Source: Hedera helix
Lineage: Eukaryota > Streptophyta > Magnoliopsida > Apiales > Araliaceae
Length of the DNA stretch: 64,000 nucleotides
Direction: 5' to 3'
NCBI GenBank assembly: GCA_947179155.2
Contig: OX359278.1
Span: forward strand, 16,711,996 to 16,775,995
Part shown: positions 33,602 to 45,572 of the stretch, in pieces
Numbering within the stretch: the first letter of the stretch is position 1
Layout: each line of letters starts with the position of its first letter
Program-made: the position numbers and the translations under genes
Notes under the pieces: generated by a model
Databases searched by the model: none
What the model was told of the DNA's origin: nothing
What the model saw: the letters and a program-made list of their open reading frames with translations, nothing else

Positions 33602-35014
33602 TCAAAATAAATTTTCTAATCCTTCTTTAAAAAGGGAACTGAAGGCACCCATTTCAGCCGTACTTAGAGCTAACCCAACCTCCACACCACCTTCTTCATC
33701 CCTAGATTCCGCAAGACAAATTGCTGCAGACACATCATTGTGAACCACCTCGGTTTTCTTCGGCTTACCCCACCCAAAATCAGTCCCATAAGCACTTAAT
33801 TTAGGTGAACCAGCAACGGTCACAAGATGCCCGCTAGACAGTTCCAGCCATTTCAATAACCACTCCTCTGCCCCTTTCAGAGCCCCAGTAGACAGCTCCA
33901 TAATTCTACTTCCAATAGCTTTGGCTGCGATTGACACCCCATTTTTTCCAACTAAATCTCCCCACTTGGCAGATACAAAGCATATCGCAAGGCAGTTCCC
34001 AAAATAAGTTTCTGGGACAAGTGAAAATTCATAACGGTTTCGACAATCTGCCACAAAACAAAAATGCCACGGCTCATCATTGTCGAATGAAGGTCTGTCA
34101 CTATGATGTGATATACTACTTTGTGACTTTATCAAGCAAACCCACACAAAAGCGCATATCGCTACAAAAGCTGATATATATGGCGATTCAGGGTCATTCT
34201 TTTCGATGATATGTTTAGAGATCCAATGCTTTAGCCTCTTGATGACATGTTGGCTCAACAAGAAGGTAGCTCGAACCCGGTCTTTGAAGTCATGATTGTT
34301 CACGGCCATATCTGGGTTGAAATTGGATCTTGACATCCACCACTGGTCCAAGAAAATGTCTTCAAGTCCATTTGCATCTCTAATCACATCTCTGTTATGC
34401 AAAGGTAGGGACTTCCCAAGGCATGATAAGTCACCGTTAGACCTGAAAATCGATGCCCATGTCTTCATGAAATTATTTGAACTCCTTCCATCAGCCGCAA
34501 CATGGCAGAATTTGATCCCAATGCAAATTCCAGTGTTTGGAAAGACGGTAACTTGAATAGCTAGAAGAGGGAAGATTTCTGCATTTTGGGCAGATGAGGC
34601 AAATGACTGTGGAAAATCTGGCACAAGGGGATCCGATTCTCTTACATCTTTTGGGAAATCTGTTAACAAATGATTGAAATCGCAGTTTGCTTCCACAATC
34701 GTAAACCTCACTGAATTGCCATTTTGGTATAAGATGTGAGGTTTGGTGGGTTGTGCAGGGCATACCAAAGTACCAACAAATGGGAAGAAATGTTGGAGAG
34801 TCAACGAGAGCGATTTTTTGAGATCTGGAAGGACGTTATGGATAAAATGGGAAGTAGAGAAGGGGAAATCATAAAAGAAAATCCTTTTCATAGGTACACA
34901 AAAAAGCCAAGGTATGTCGAAAAATGTAAGCTGAAGACAAGTCGGGGCCACAGAGTTGGGTGGTGGGGAAACATTGCACTGCTCTAGTACTTTTGCATTG
35001 TAGGGAAAAGCCAT
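33602..35014 (-). CDS. BAHD acyltransferase, malonyltransferase-like (anthocyanin/phenolic glucoside clade)
   Basis: A predicted cytosolic acyl-CoA-dependent transferase that moves an acyl group, in this clade often malonyl, to a sugar hydroxyl of a flavonoid or phenolic glucoside. The single-exon frame of 470 aa has the normal family length and lack of introns. The N-terminus MAFPYNAKVLEQCNVSPPP and the LTFFDIPWL and SLTLQHFFPFVG blocks are typical of this clade. Catalytic HxxxD is HVAAD at 171-175, YFGNC is at 337-341, and the structural DFGWG is at 412-416 followed by KPKKTEVV. I chose the ATG at 35014: the frame stays open upstream but offers no earlier ATG. The sense strand reads TTTGTATCACAG directly before the ATG, so a leader intron is possible. 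No lesion was seen. The acyl donor and acceptor cannot be deduced from sequence. Confidence 0.9.
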   Translation of the reverse strand: MAFPYNAKVLEQCNVSPPPNSVAPTCLQLTFFDIPWLFCVPMKRIFFYDFPFSTSHFIHNVLPDLKKSLSLTLQHFFPFVGTLVCPAQPTKPHILYQNGNSVRFTIVEANCDFNHLLTDFPKDVRESDPLVPDFPQSFASSAQNAEIFPLLAIQVTVFPNTGICIGIKFCHVAADGRSSNNFMKTWASIFRSNGDLSCLGKSLPLHNRDVIRDANGLEDIFLDQWWMSRSNFNPDMAVNNHDFKDRVRATFLLSQHVIKRLKHWISKHIIEKNDPESPYISAFVAICAFVWVCLIKSQSSISHHSDRPSFDNDEPWHFCFVADCRNRYEFSLVPETYFGNCLAICFVSAKWGDLVGKNGVSIAAKAIGSRIMELSTGALKGAEEWLLKWLELSSGHLVTVAGSPKLSAYGTDFGWGKPKKTEVVHNDVSAAICLAESRDEEGGVEVGLALSTAEMGAFSSLFKEGLENLF

Positions 35015-36947
35015 CTGTGATACAAATTTATCAGATAGTATACGATCACACAAGAACCAGTAAATAACAAATACTCCCTGAGTTCTACAAATGAAGTATA
35101 TATTTCTAAAACGTTTTTAAGTACAATTTTATGCTCTTTAATGCACCCTTAATATCAGCTAAGAATTTAGTAATACTAGAAATGATAGTAAAAAATAGCA
35201 AATTAAGAATCTGATGCTAAACCACTTTATAATCCTAAAATAAAAATATATACCTGGGAACAGACCAAAAAAGAAAATGTATTTTTAATTTTGGAATCGA
35301 ATGAATGGATAAAGTAATCGGAATAAGCACTGAATCAATAATACTGCAATTGGAAATATTACTGGAGATATGCTAAAATTCTGAATCAACGCAGATGAAA
35401 ATAATTGCATAATAAATTTGACTCACTACAAAAGCCCAACAACAACAAAATTCAAGTTAAAAGCATCATACAGTTCGAAATTAAAGAAAAATCGTCAAAT
35501 ACCAACATGGTTCAGCAAGTAACAATCAACCCACCTGATACTAGTATTAATATTAACCTTGAAAAGAAAGAAGAAGAAAATTGTGCAGTAGTTCTTCGTG
35601 GGTTTCTAGTACTTAATTCTTGTTAAACTATGAAAAATAAAGGAGGAGAACAAGGGAGAGGGAGAACCTATAGGGATTTTGGAAGGTATAATTCGCTGAT
35701 GTTTACCGCTGAAGCCTGAACAAGAGGAAAATTGGGGATGTTGCGTAGAATCTTCGAGTCTCAAACGCTAACCAGCAAGAGTAGCCTTGCGATAAGGGAT
35801 GTGTCGGTGTGGAATTGTGGAGATTAAAAACACGTATTAAGAGAGAGATACATAGCTAGTAGAGACAGACAGGAAAAATTATTGTAGGATCCTGATCACG
35901 AGGTACCTACGATTACGAGTCATATAGTGTTATTTTAATATGCATGATAAATGACAGTATATCAGTGGCTTCTCATCTTTTGACCGTTAACTCATTTCCC
36001 ATTTTTTCACCATTTTCTCTCAAAAAATTTCAGTATTTCACTCCGAGAAAAGAGAGACATCCATAACGCAACATCATAACAGAATTTTGTATATATTTAT
36101 TTATACATAATTTAAACATTATTTATAATTTATTTAATTTTTAAAAAAAATAATACTGAATGACTCGACATTATTTTTTTTCAAATAGTTTAACTATAAA
36201 AGTTAAAACACTAAACCAATAATAAAATATAATAATATTTTTCTATTCACAAATAATAAATATATAGTTAATATGTTTATATCATGCAAATTTTAATTTA
36301 ACCATATAAAAACACATGAATGCAACCTTTTGATAAAGACATTAAATTAAAAGACTACAAACATTTGATTTGACTAAAATGTGTGGGAAATAGAGAGAGT
36401 GAGAGTAGAATTCCAGAAAAACAGAAGTAGAAATAAAATAAAAAAATCTTTTTTTTATTACTTCTAATTTATAAAAGAATTAGATTTGATTCTTAACTTA
36501 AAAGTGGTGTTAATAATGTTATAATGGATAAAATTGGTAAAATAAATTAATTTTGTATGCTATTAAGGAATGAGTTCCAGTGGGCTAGGCCACCGTAATT
36601 TTGACTAATTTGGGCTTAGTGAAAACTAAGTTGGGTCAAAAAGACCCAAGTTTAATTGAAATTAAAAATATAAATACAAAATTTATTTTTCTTATAGATG
36701 GGTTAGGTTGCCCGTAGGATTGGGTCATTTTGCCGAGACTACCCACTCCTAATCTATTATCTATTATCGATTATATATATTAAAATACAGTACATTGACA
36801 CTATATTATGCCAAGTGTCAATCTTTTATGCAGTTAACTTTTTTCATAACTCTCTCTCATAAAAATTCCATCAAATAATTTAATATTATCCCATAACTCT
36901 CCCACATAAAAATTCCATCCAATAATTTAATATTATCACACTCACAT
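35015..36947. other. 5' flank of the BAHD gene and AT-rich intergenic DNA
   Basis: Leader and promoter of the minus-strand acyltransferase lie in the proximal part. A GC-richer stretch at about 35640-35830 could be a leader exon or promoter. Beyond it is AT-rich sequence without recognised genes or element ends. Confidence 0.4.
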
Positions 36948-37603
36948 AAATTCATGGATGATTTGATCTAAAACATGTTTTATTATGATATTATCTAATA
37001 ATTTCGGTTTTGAATATTATCCCGTAAAAATATGAAACTATCCATTAATAAGAATTATTTATTTTTGAACTATCACACAATACTTCATTGAACTTTTTTA
37101 CAACTACATAAATATTTATTATTATCCTATAATTGTTGCAGATAATTATATAATATTTCATATTGACAAATAATTTGGAATATAAATTTTTTTTACAACT
37201 AATTCTCATACGATAACTCTCTCACATAAAAAAACTGATATTACCTATAAATATGTCACAAAATTGCATCAAATCCATATTGCTTTTATATCCCAAAATT
37301 TAAGCAATCACAAATTGATATTATCCTAAATTCATGGATCATTGATCTAAAACATGTTTTATTATGATGTTATCCAATAATTTCGATATTGAGTATTATC
37401 CCATTAAAATCTGAAACTGTCTATTAATAAAAATTATTTATTTTTGAACTATCACACAATACTTAGTTGAATTTTTTTACAACCACATAAAAATTTATTA
37501 TTATCCCATATTTGTTGCAGATAATTATTTAATATTTCATTTTGAAAAAATAATTTGGAATTTAAACTTTTTTACAACTAATTCTCACACGATATCTCTT
37601 CAT
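36948..37603. repeat. Diverged direct duplication (~275 bp, offset 380 bp)
   Basis: Segments 36948-37223 and 37328-37603 share AAATTCATGGAT, ATCTAAAACATGTTTTATTA, TTATTTTTGAACTATCACAC and TTGTTGCAGATAATTAT in order. An old tandem duplication of non-coding DNA. It could be part of an unidentified element. Confidence 0.75.
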
Positions 37604-37697
37604 ATCAATAATCCTACTTGTCTGACATTCAAAATAGTAATAACAAGTTTGTACTTGAGTCCAAAGAACCTAACAATGAATTTGACCAGTTAACATC

Positions 37698-38015
37698 CAC
37701 TACAAGAAAAATGTCCATCAGCGACCAACACTTTCAGCGACCGCAAAATCCGTCGCTAATACTAAGTTTTAGCGACTGATATCAGCGACCAATTATGATG
37801 GTCGTCGCTAACACTAATAGCGACCGCTAACGGTCGCAATTATCGGTCGCAAATACCAAATAAGCCAACAAAAAAGAGCGGGAATTTTGGCGCCATAATT
37901 AGCGACCGATATCGGTCGCTAAAGCGGTCGCTAATATATTAGTGACCGAATATGCAGTCGCTAAAAGTGTCAACGCATTAAAAAAAAATAGCAACCGAAA
38001 GCGGTCGCTGTTATG
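37698..38015. repeat. CACTA 5' terminal repeat and subterminal GCGACC/GGTCGC array
   Basis: The terminus is followed by many copies in both orientations of the AGCGACC/GGTCGCT word, often as palindromes such as AGCGACCGATATCGGTCGCT. Matching motifs are at 49265-49631. Confidence 0.9.
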
Positions 38016-38280
38016 TTTAGACCTAATATCCGCCGCACAGGAATTGTAGAAACAGAAAGAGAAAGAAAGAAGGAAGAAGAGAAGAAGGAAGAAGGGAGAA
38101 GGGAGAAAGAAGAAGGAAGAAGAGAAGAAAGGAAGAAGGAGATAGCCACCAGCCGGCCGCCCCCTTCCCTCCTGACGCAACTGCCGCTGCCGGCCGCCCC
38201 CTTCCCTCCGGACGCCGCCGGCCGCTGCCGGACGCTGCCTCGCCGCTGCCGGACACCATCCCTGCCAGAAAAGGTAACCG
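38016..38280 (+). promoter_or_regulatory. CACTA leader: GA-rich tract and GC-rich putative non-coding exon
   Basis: A GAAG/GGAA purine tract (about 38049-38140) is followed by an abruptly GC-rich stretch with repeated GCTGCCGGACGC-type words. It ends in AGAAAAGGTAACC, which reads as a splice donor. This resembles the untranslated first exon of En/Spm-type elements. Open frames here on both strands are composition artefacts. Confidence 0.45.
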
Positions 38281-38459
38281 GATAATATTTATACATTTTC
38301 CGATATACAATATATTTTATTTAGCTAATATAATTCATGTGATAATATTATTCCCTAGTATTTGTCCTCATTTTGTCATTATTAAAAATTGTAAAAATAC
38401 TATGCATTATTATTTGTCCTCATATGATAATATTATGCTCTATTATTTGTCCTCATAAT

Positions 38460-39425
38460 ACAAAATAATGTAATATAATATCATTCAAATTAATATAAAA
38501 TAATGTTACAAAATAAATAAAATAATATTATGAAATAAATAAATATAATATAATACAAAATAATGTAATATAATATCATTCAAATTAATATAAAATAATA
38601 TTACAAAAATAAATAAAATAATATTATGAAATAAATAAATATAATATAAAAGAAAATAAATAAAAAAATTTATAATAAAGAAAAATAATATAATAAACAT
38701 AATATAATATAATATAATATAATATCATTCAAATTAGTATAAAATGATATAATATATAAAATATAATATAATATAATATAATTCAAAATTATACAAAACA
38801 ATATTATGGAATAAATAAATATAATATAATATAAAATAATACAAACAAATATAGTGGAGAAACATAATACAAAATAATATAACAAATATAATATATTATC
38901 ATTCAAAATAATATAAAATAAAGAAATGTGATATAATAGTATATTAATATTATAAAATAAATAAAAATAATATAAAATAATCTAATATATAGAAAAATAA
39001 TATAATATCATTTAAAATAATACAAAATAATATTATGAAATAAATAAATATAATATAATATAAAATAATACAAACAAATATAATAGAGAAAAGTAATATA
39101 AAAAACATACTATAATATAATATAATAGCATTCAAATTAACATATAATAATATAATATAATATATATATAAATAATATAATATAATATCATTCAAAATTA
39201 TGCAAAATAATATTATAGTTTAAGTAAATATACTATAGTATCAAATAATACAATAAAATATAATAAAGATAAATAATACAAAATAATAAAAAATAATATA
39301 TTATTAAAATAATATAATATAATATCATTCAAATTAATATAAAGTAAAGAAATATAATATAATATTATTCAAAATAATATTATAAAATAAATAAAAATAA
39401 GATAATATATATAAAAATAATATAA
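38460..39425. repeat. AT-rich degenerate repeat array inside CACTA
   Basis: About 1 kb of ATAATATAATATCATTCAAA and AAAATAATATTATGAAATAA-type words in irregular tandem arrangement. Probably intronic to the transposon transcript. No coding role. Confidence 0.8.
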
Positions 39426-39451
39426 AAAAATATGCGTAGCTTAGAAACCCG

Positions 39452-39484
39452 TTCAAGATTCACTCATTAGGAGTGAATCTTGAA
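39452..39484. repeat. Perfect hairpin upstream of TNP2
   Basis: Arms TTCAAGATTCACTC and GAGTGAATCTTGAA with a 5-base loop, located before the TNP2 start. A second inverted pair (TGTGTTTGTTCTAAAGAAAT near 39559 and its complement near 39680) surrounds the following 100 bp. The function is unknown. Confidence 0.75.
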
Positions 39485-41904
39485 TAGTCCCCGTTTTGGG
39501 ACTGTTCTTGTATGTTTCGCTCCCACTTAGGCCGGTGTCAATGAGTTAAGCGAATTTATGTGTTTGTTCTAAAGAAATTTTGGTTTGTTTATCTTCTATT
39601 GTTCTCCGGGTGCATACTTAGATTGTATAAATCATAGTCTATTTCGTGTACTTGGAGACCGATGGTAGATGCTGCCGAAATTTCTTTAGAACAAACACAT
39701 GCATTTGTTTAAGTTGTTGACATTAGTGAGACTCACATATAAGGATGGGATAGAAGCCTGACCGGTGTAATAAGGGTGGAGACGTATTTAGGTCGGAAAC
39801 ATGTATTATACCTATACATTTTTAATAAATAGATTTAATGAATACAAAAAATCTTGTCAAAATAGGTACCATACTATTATGGATTTATATTCAGACCGTA
39901 GTTGGATGAGGCGACGAAAGTCACGCGGGCAGATAGGTGCTACAGTTGAATTTAGAACTGGTTGTCAAGTGTTTTTGGATTACGCATATAGCCAGAAAGA
40001 ATGTGTCAACGCTCAGAACAAGATAAGATGTCCTTGTTTGAAGTGTAAGACTGTCAATTATGTGGACAGAGATATAGTCGCCTATCATTTACTTGTTAAT
40101 GAGTTCATGAAAAATTACGAAGAATGTTGGTGGGCACATGGACAGAAAAGAGAGAATGTCAATGCACGGATACATAATCCAGCTGACAGTAGTACCCATC
40201 GTATGAATGACATGGTTCATGATATTGCTGGGCCGGATTTTGATTGGGAACAAGACATAGATCAACTTATGAATTCTGATGCCAAATCGTTCTTTAAGTT
40301 ATTAGAAGAGGGATGCGAACCGTTGTGGCCTGGTTGCTCAAAGCAAACTACATTGTCTGCAGTGGCGACATTACTTAACATCAAGGCTGATCACAACATG
40401 AACCATGCGTGTTTTGAGTCGTTATTAAAGGCCATTAAGAGTATGTTACCTGACGATGAAAAATTGCCCGATAACTATTACTTTTGTAAGAAAATGGTGA
40501 AGAAGTTGAGTCTTGGATACCAGAAGATCGATGCATGTCCGAACGATTGCATGTTGTTTTATAAGGAAAATGAACAGAAGACAAAGTCCACGTTGTGCAA
40601 TCATGATCGGTTTAAGCCTAATAAAGACGGTGTGACTACAAAAAAGACAAATATACCTTTTAAGATTTTAAGATATTTTCCAATTACACATCGGCTGCAA
40701 AAATTGTATATGTCTTCAAGAACAGCTGAACACATGACTTGGCATGCGAGATCTTCAGCTAAAGGTGTGGAACTTAATCATCCAGCAGATGGGAAGGCTT
40801 GGAAAGAATTCAACTTAACTCATCCGGGGTTTGCATTAGAACCAAGAAATGTGAGACTTGGATTGTTAACCGATGGTTTCAACCCTTTCAGACACTCAAT
40901 TGTTCCGTATTCCTGCTGGCCTGTGATAGTGACTCCATACAACTTGCCTCCTTGGATGTGTATGAAACAACCATACTTGTTTCTTTCACTCATGATTCCT
41001 GGTCCCAAGATTCCTGGTCCCAAGAGTCCTGGAAAGAATCTAGATGTTTACTTGAGACCTCTTATAGACGAGTTGAAGGTATTTGTGGGCGGATGGAATA
41101 CAGACTTGGGATGTTTCGACCAAAACAAATTTTAACCTTCGGGCAACAATTATGTGGACTATTAGCGATTTTCCTGCTTATGGTATGTTATCTGGATGGA
41201 GTACACACAGGAAGATGTCTTGTCCATATTGTCTGGAGCATACAAAGTCTTTTAATCTACCACATGGTCAGAAGCCCTGCTGGTTTGACTGTCATCGTCG
41301 TTTCTTGCCGATAGATCACCCTTTTCGAATAAATAGAGAAAATTTTAAAAAAGGAAAATTAGAGAAAGATATGTCGGTAGGACAATTGTCTGGGACAGAG
41401 GTGCGTGACCGTGTGATGAGACTGCCAGTAATCCCATTTGGTAAAAGTGCTGCCTCAACAACAATCAATGGGTTTGGTGAGTCTCACAATTGGGTTCAGA
41501 AAAACATATTTTGGGAACTATCTTATTGGTCGACTGTGACAACCCCAAAATCCGTCTCCAATAACCCCGGATCTGGTCCGTCAGAAATAACCTCAATCCT
41601 GAGTTTAAGTCATTACACAAACAACCTTCTCCTTATTATACACAACATTACATAAAAGATAAAATTTAATGCTGTTAAAACTCAATATATTAATTGAGAA
41701 ACTTAATTAACTTTCAAAAATCTTTCATTCCCAAAATCGCAATCTTTACATCGCTCTTTTACATCTCTAGATCATATACATTATAATGTAATATATAATC
41801 TTTACCTCTATGAGATATTCTTTATAATCCAGTAAGCCAAAAACATGATCCAACAAACTAGATTATCAAAACAGCAAGCTGTAAGCTAAGTTACTATCGC
41901 TTGT

Positions 41905-42165
41905 GAAGACACTCTACGATCGTCTAGCTTGGCAGTCTGCGCTCACCAAAAGACTCGGCAGTAGAATTTCACTCTACGATCTCACTGTGAAATTACTCAA
42001 CGATTTGTCACTTTACGACCAAACACTCTACGATCGGCTGAGGCTTACTCTACGATCTCACAGTGAGGTTACTCAACGACCAAGCACTCTACGATCGGCT
42101 GAGACTCACTCTACGATTTGTTGAGGCTCACTCTACGATTGCTGAGGCTCACTCTACGATCGTGA
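41905..42165. repeat. CTCTACGATC-word repeat cluster
   Basis: Irregular repetition of ACTCTACGATC/GGCTGAG words in the LTR of the nested element. The open frame across it is an artefact of the repeat. Confidence 0.7.
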
Positions 42166-43289
42166 CCACATATCAATAAAACTAATGCCACAACCGTTTT
42201 CCATTACAACAACCTGAGTTTCCTATTCAACATACCGTTTATCTAAAGCCTTCAAGAGTTTCTTCATTTACTTCGCTGAAAATGTTAATTTAAAGCAAGA
42301 ATGAGCACGACGGCTCAGCAAGTCCAACAGCTAACACATAACACGTAGGTTATATTTAATTTATGCTTTATGCTCCATGCTTGTCATTTATATAGGCATC
42401 ATGCTTATCATTTGTTGCATTTATAAAATCTACTCATGCTTACCATGCATGTCAATGTTACCATGTTATATAACTCATATAACACATTCGATTCATAGCA
42501 TTAATTATATATAACAGCTATTAACCACATATGATTGTACACATACACATTTACAATCAGATAGCACATAACATGAGTGCACATTTAATAGTTTATGCAT
42601 ATGACACATAACACTGAAAAACTTGCAGGGATAACACAGATCACTGAAAGACTTGCCTGGATTGCAACACCAGTTTACTCTAACCTTTCGCATTCCTTGC
42701 ACCACCTATACAACATGAGAGATCAACGGTGCATTATATTAGTCAAAGTTTGACTCAATATTTAATCCTATTCTTAGGATGTCTACTTCCTTTTATCGTC
42801 CCATTTATTCACTAGGGTTGATTCATTAGTTTAGTCCATTGTGGATTCATCACGATGTTTCACATAAACACCGTAAACCTTCTATACTTAACTTTGTATA
42901 TCCAACATTCCTTACTGCCATAACCTTATCATTTGGTCCTCATAATTATTTAGGTCAATCTACCAATTAGTCACTACTGGACTTTACTAGGTTTAATTCT
43001 ACAATTACCTCATCAAGTTGTCATAATATTACCCGCCTCAGACAATATTTAAAACTCTTACTAATCCCAATTAGTATTACTTCAATTAATTTCTAAGGTT
43101 ATTAAATTGCTAAATAACACTTTACACAGCGATTCGACGTTTATACGCCACACGAATAAAAGTTGTAGGTCTATCTATTAGCTTTCCAAAACATCTTGAA
43201 TCACCACAATCCGAGTTCGTATGAGAAAGTTATACTCATATTACTAACGGACGCTGAAGCTGTCCCGACTCTACGATTTTCACTTTTCA

Positions 43290-43875
43290 CTCTACGATTT
43301 TCACTCTACTACCAGCAGCACTCTACTACCAGTTCACTCTACTACTAGCAGCACTCTACTACCAGAGCACTCTACTACCAGTTCACTCTACTACCAGCAG
43401 CACTCTACTACCAGTCCACTCTACTACCAGCAGCACTCTACTACCAGTTCACTTTACTACCAGCAGCACTCTACTACCAGTTTACTCCACTATCAGCAGC
43501 ACTCTACTATCAGTTTACTCTACTACCAGCAGCACTCTACTACCAGAGCACTCTACTACCAGTTCACTCTACTACCAGCAGCACTCTACGATTTTCACTC
43601 TACGTTTTGGACTTTTCACTCTACGATTTTCACTCTACTACCAGCAGCACTCTACTACCAGTTCACTCTACTACCAGCATCACTCTACTACCAGTTCACT
43701 CTACTACCAGCAGCACTTTACTACCAGAGCACTTTACTACCAGTTCACTCTACTACCAGCAGCACTCTACTACCAGTTCACTCTACTACCAACAGCACTC
43801 TACTACCAGAGTACTCTACTACCAGTTCACTCTACTACCAGCAGCACTCTACTACCAGAGCACTCTACTACCAGT
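43290..43875. repeat. CTCTACTACCAG minisatellite (~33-bp higher unit) inside the LTR
   Basis: Dozens of ACTCTACTACCAG cores alternate with CAGC, TTC and AGC linkers, giving pairs such as CAGCACTCTACTACCAG then TTCACTCTACTACCAG. The array restarts after a short CTCTACGATTTTCA interruption near 43585-43635. Confidence 0.88.
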
Positions 43876-45450
43876 TCATTCTAACGTTTTATGAACATGA
43901 ACATTGAGTACAGACCAACTGTGGTTCAGACTCTTAATGTTGACTGTGTAAAATAACTGAAACCACTATTCTAGTTCTAATTCAATCATTAACTAGTTTT
44001 AACAACATTTGACTACCGAGTTTACATTACTCTCATTTAAACACCTCATATGCAACTCTAGCATATTTTGTTTCCTTAATCCAAAATAAGATAAAACTAG
44101 TTAAATCAAAATAACCGGATAATACCTTCAATCTTTGACAGATGATTTACATTCAGATTCTGCCTTCTCCGAATAGCATGAACTCCTCTGAAGTTTTCAT
44201 TTACTTCTCAAGCTCAATATCTCTCTTATCCTAAATGAATGCGAAGGGGAAATGAGAGAATGACTGAGGTTATACAACACTTTCTCAGCCTTAGACAACT
44301 CTGAGGAGTTGGACCCTATAGCCTCCCCTATGCCTGACTTGTTCCTTCTTTTCTCAGCACTGATTCCTTGAGCTTTGCACAAACTGCGCGTACTCTGCTT
44401 TTTCTGAGGTTTTGTCCCTAAATGAGTGGCACTCTTACTTTTCCACCGGGTTATGTTATTACTTTTGGGCTGGGCTGCTATTTGTTTTGTTAATTAAACA
44501 ATTGGTGACCCAATTGTTACTTATATTGCAACTAAGCTTTGGGTTGCCCAAATTAAATTCCTAGTGAAAATATAAAATATTAATACCCCACTATCAATAA
44601 CTTTCCCAATGGAAATAAATATAACATTATTAATGTTTACGAAATCTCATTAATTAATAACCATATTAATTAATTTACACATCCAGCTTAACTTGCTAGC
44701 TATTTAATTAAATATCACATATCTCATTTACCCTATCAAACTTTGATACTACACAACCTAGGTTGGTTCATTAATTTAATTAACCCATTAATTGAACCTT
44801 CCTTAAATTTCTTTAATTATTTCAACGCATAATTAATTAAACCAAGCCATCATATAATGATTTAATTTAATCCTCTAGAAATTTACAGTTACAGCCAATA
44901 ATTCCATTTCTCTATATTAAAATATTTCGGGTCGTTACATTCTTCCCCTCTTATAATAATTTTGTCCCCGAAATTTCAATATAAGGTATCTCAAAAATAT
45001 GAGGGTAATTCTTCCTCATCATGTTTTCTGCACCTATATACTATATAGATACATAACTTAGTGTATACCTTATCATATACCCCTTCAACCAATTCTAGGT
45101 TTTAAACTCCTAACAATTATTTTTCTCAGATTAAGTTTTTAACTTAATCCTTACAAATGATTCCATCCTTGGAATTAGCACTACATCCTTACAACATTTG
45201 CCCCGCCGATTAATCTTATCGATTATTTTAACATAGGCATTGTTTTACTTATTGTTTTATAAACACTGTCCTAGTCCCTCCGTGATAGGACTCCAATTCC
45301 TTTCCAGTGATCGACCATCACTTTACCAATGTTAGCTTTATGTCTTAACCTCAAATTTTGCTCGAATCCTCGAAAGCTTAATATTTTCTCAAATCGACTA
45401 TCCACTACATCCTCATCCAAGGATTAGCGTAGCCTTAAATCACATCAATT

Positions 45451-45572
45451 ACCTAAGACCATACTCAACAAGCTTATGAATATCCACAATCTACCTAAGA
45501 CCATACTCATCAGGCTTATGAATATCCACAATTTACCTAAGACCATACTCATCAGTCTTACGAATTTCTGGG
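45451..45572. repeat. 42-bp tandem repeat (~3 copies) near the 5' LTR remnant
   Basis: Copies start at 45451, 45493 and 45535 with ACCTAAGACCATACTCA. The third runs into the element terminus GGGTCATTACA. Confidence 0.85.

Noticed and set aside
35015..35053. Upstream extension of the BAHD protein by 13 residues
   Set aside because: There is no ATG at its start (the codon is TTG), and family members begin at the chosen MAFP-type methionine.
37899..38310. Overlapping frames on both strands in the GC/GA-rich block
   Set aside because: Mutually overlapping low-complexity frames in a transposon leader. No family resemblance.
38506..39195. Minus-strand frames rich in Ile/Tyr/Leu as membrane proteins
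   Set aside because: They translate the AT repeat array of the CACTA element. The composition explains the apparent hydrophobicity.
43607..43894. 95-codon Ser/Thr/Leu-rich frame
   Set aside because: Direct translation of the CTCTACTACCAG minisatellite.
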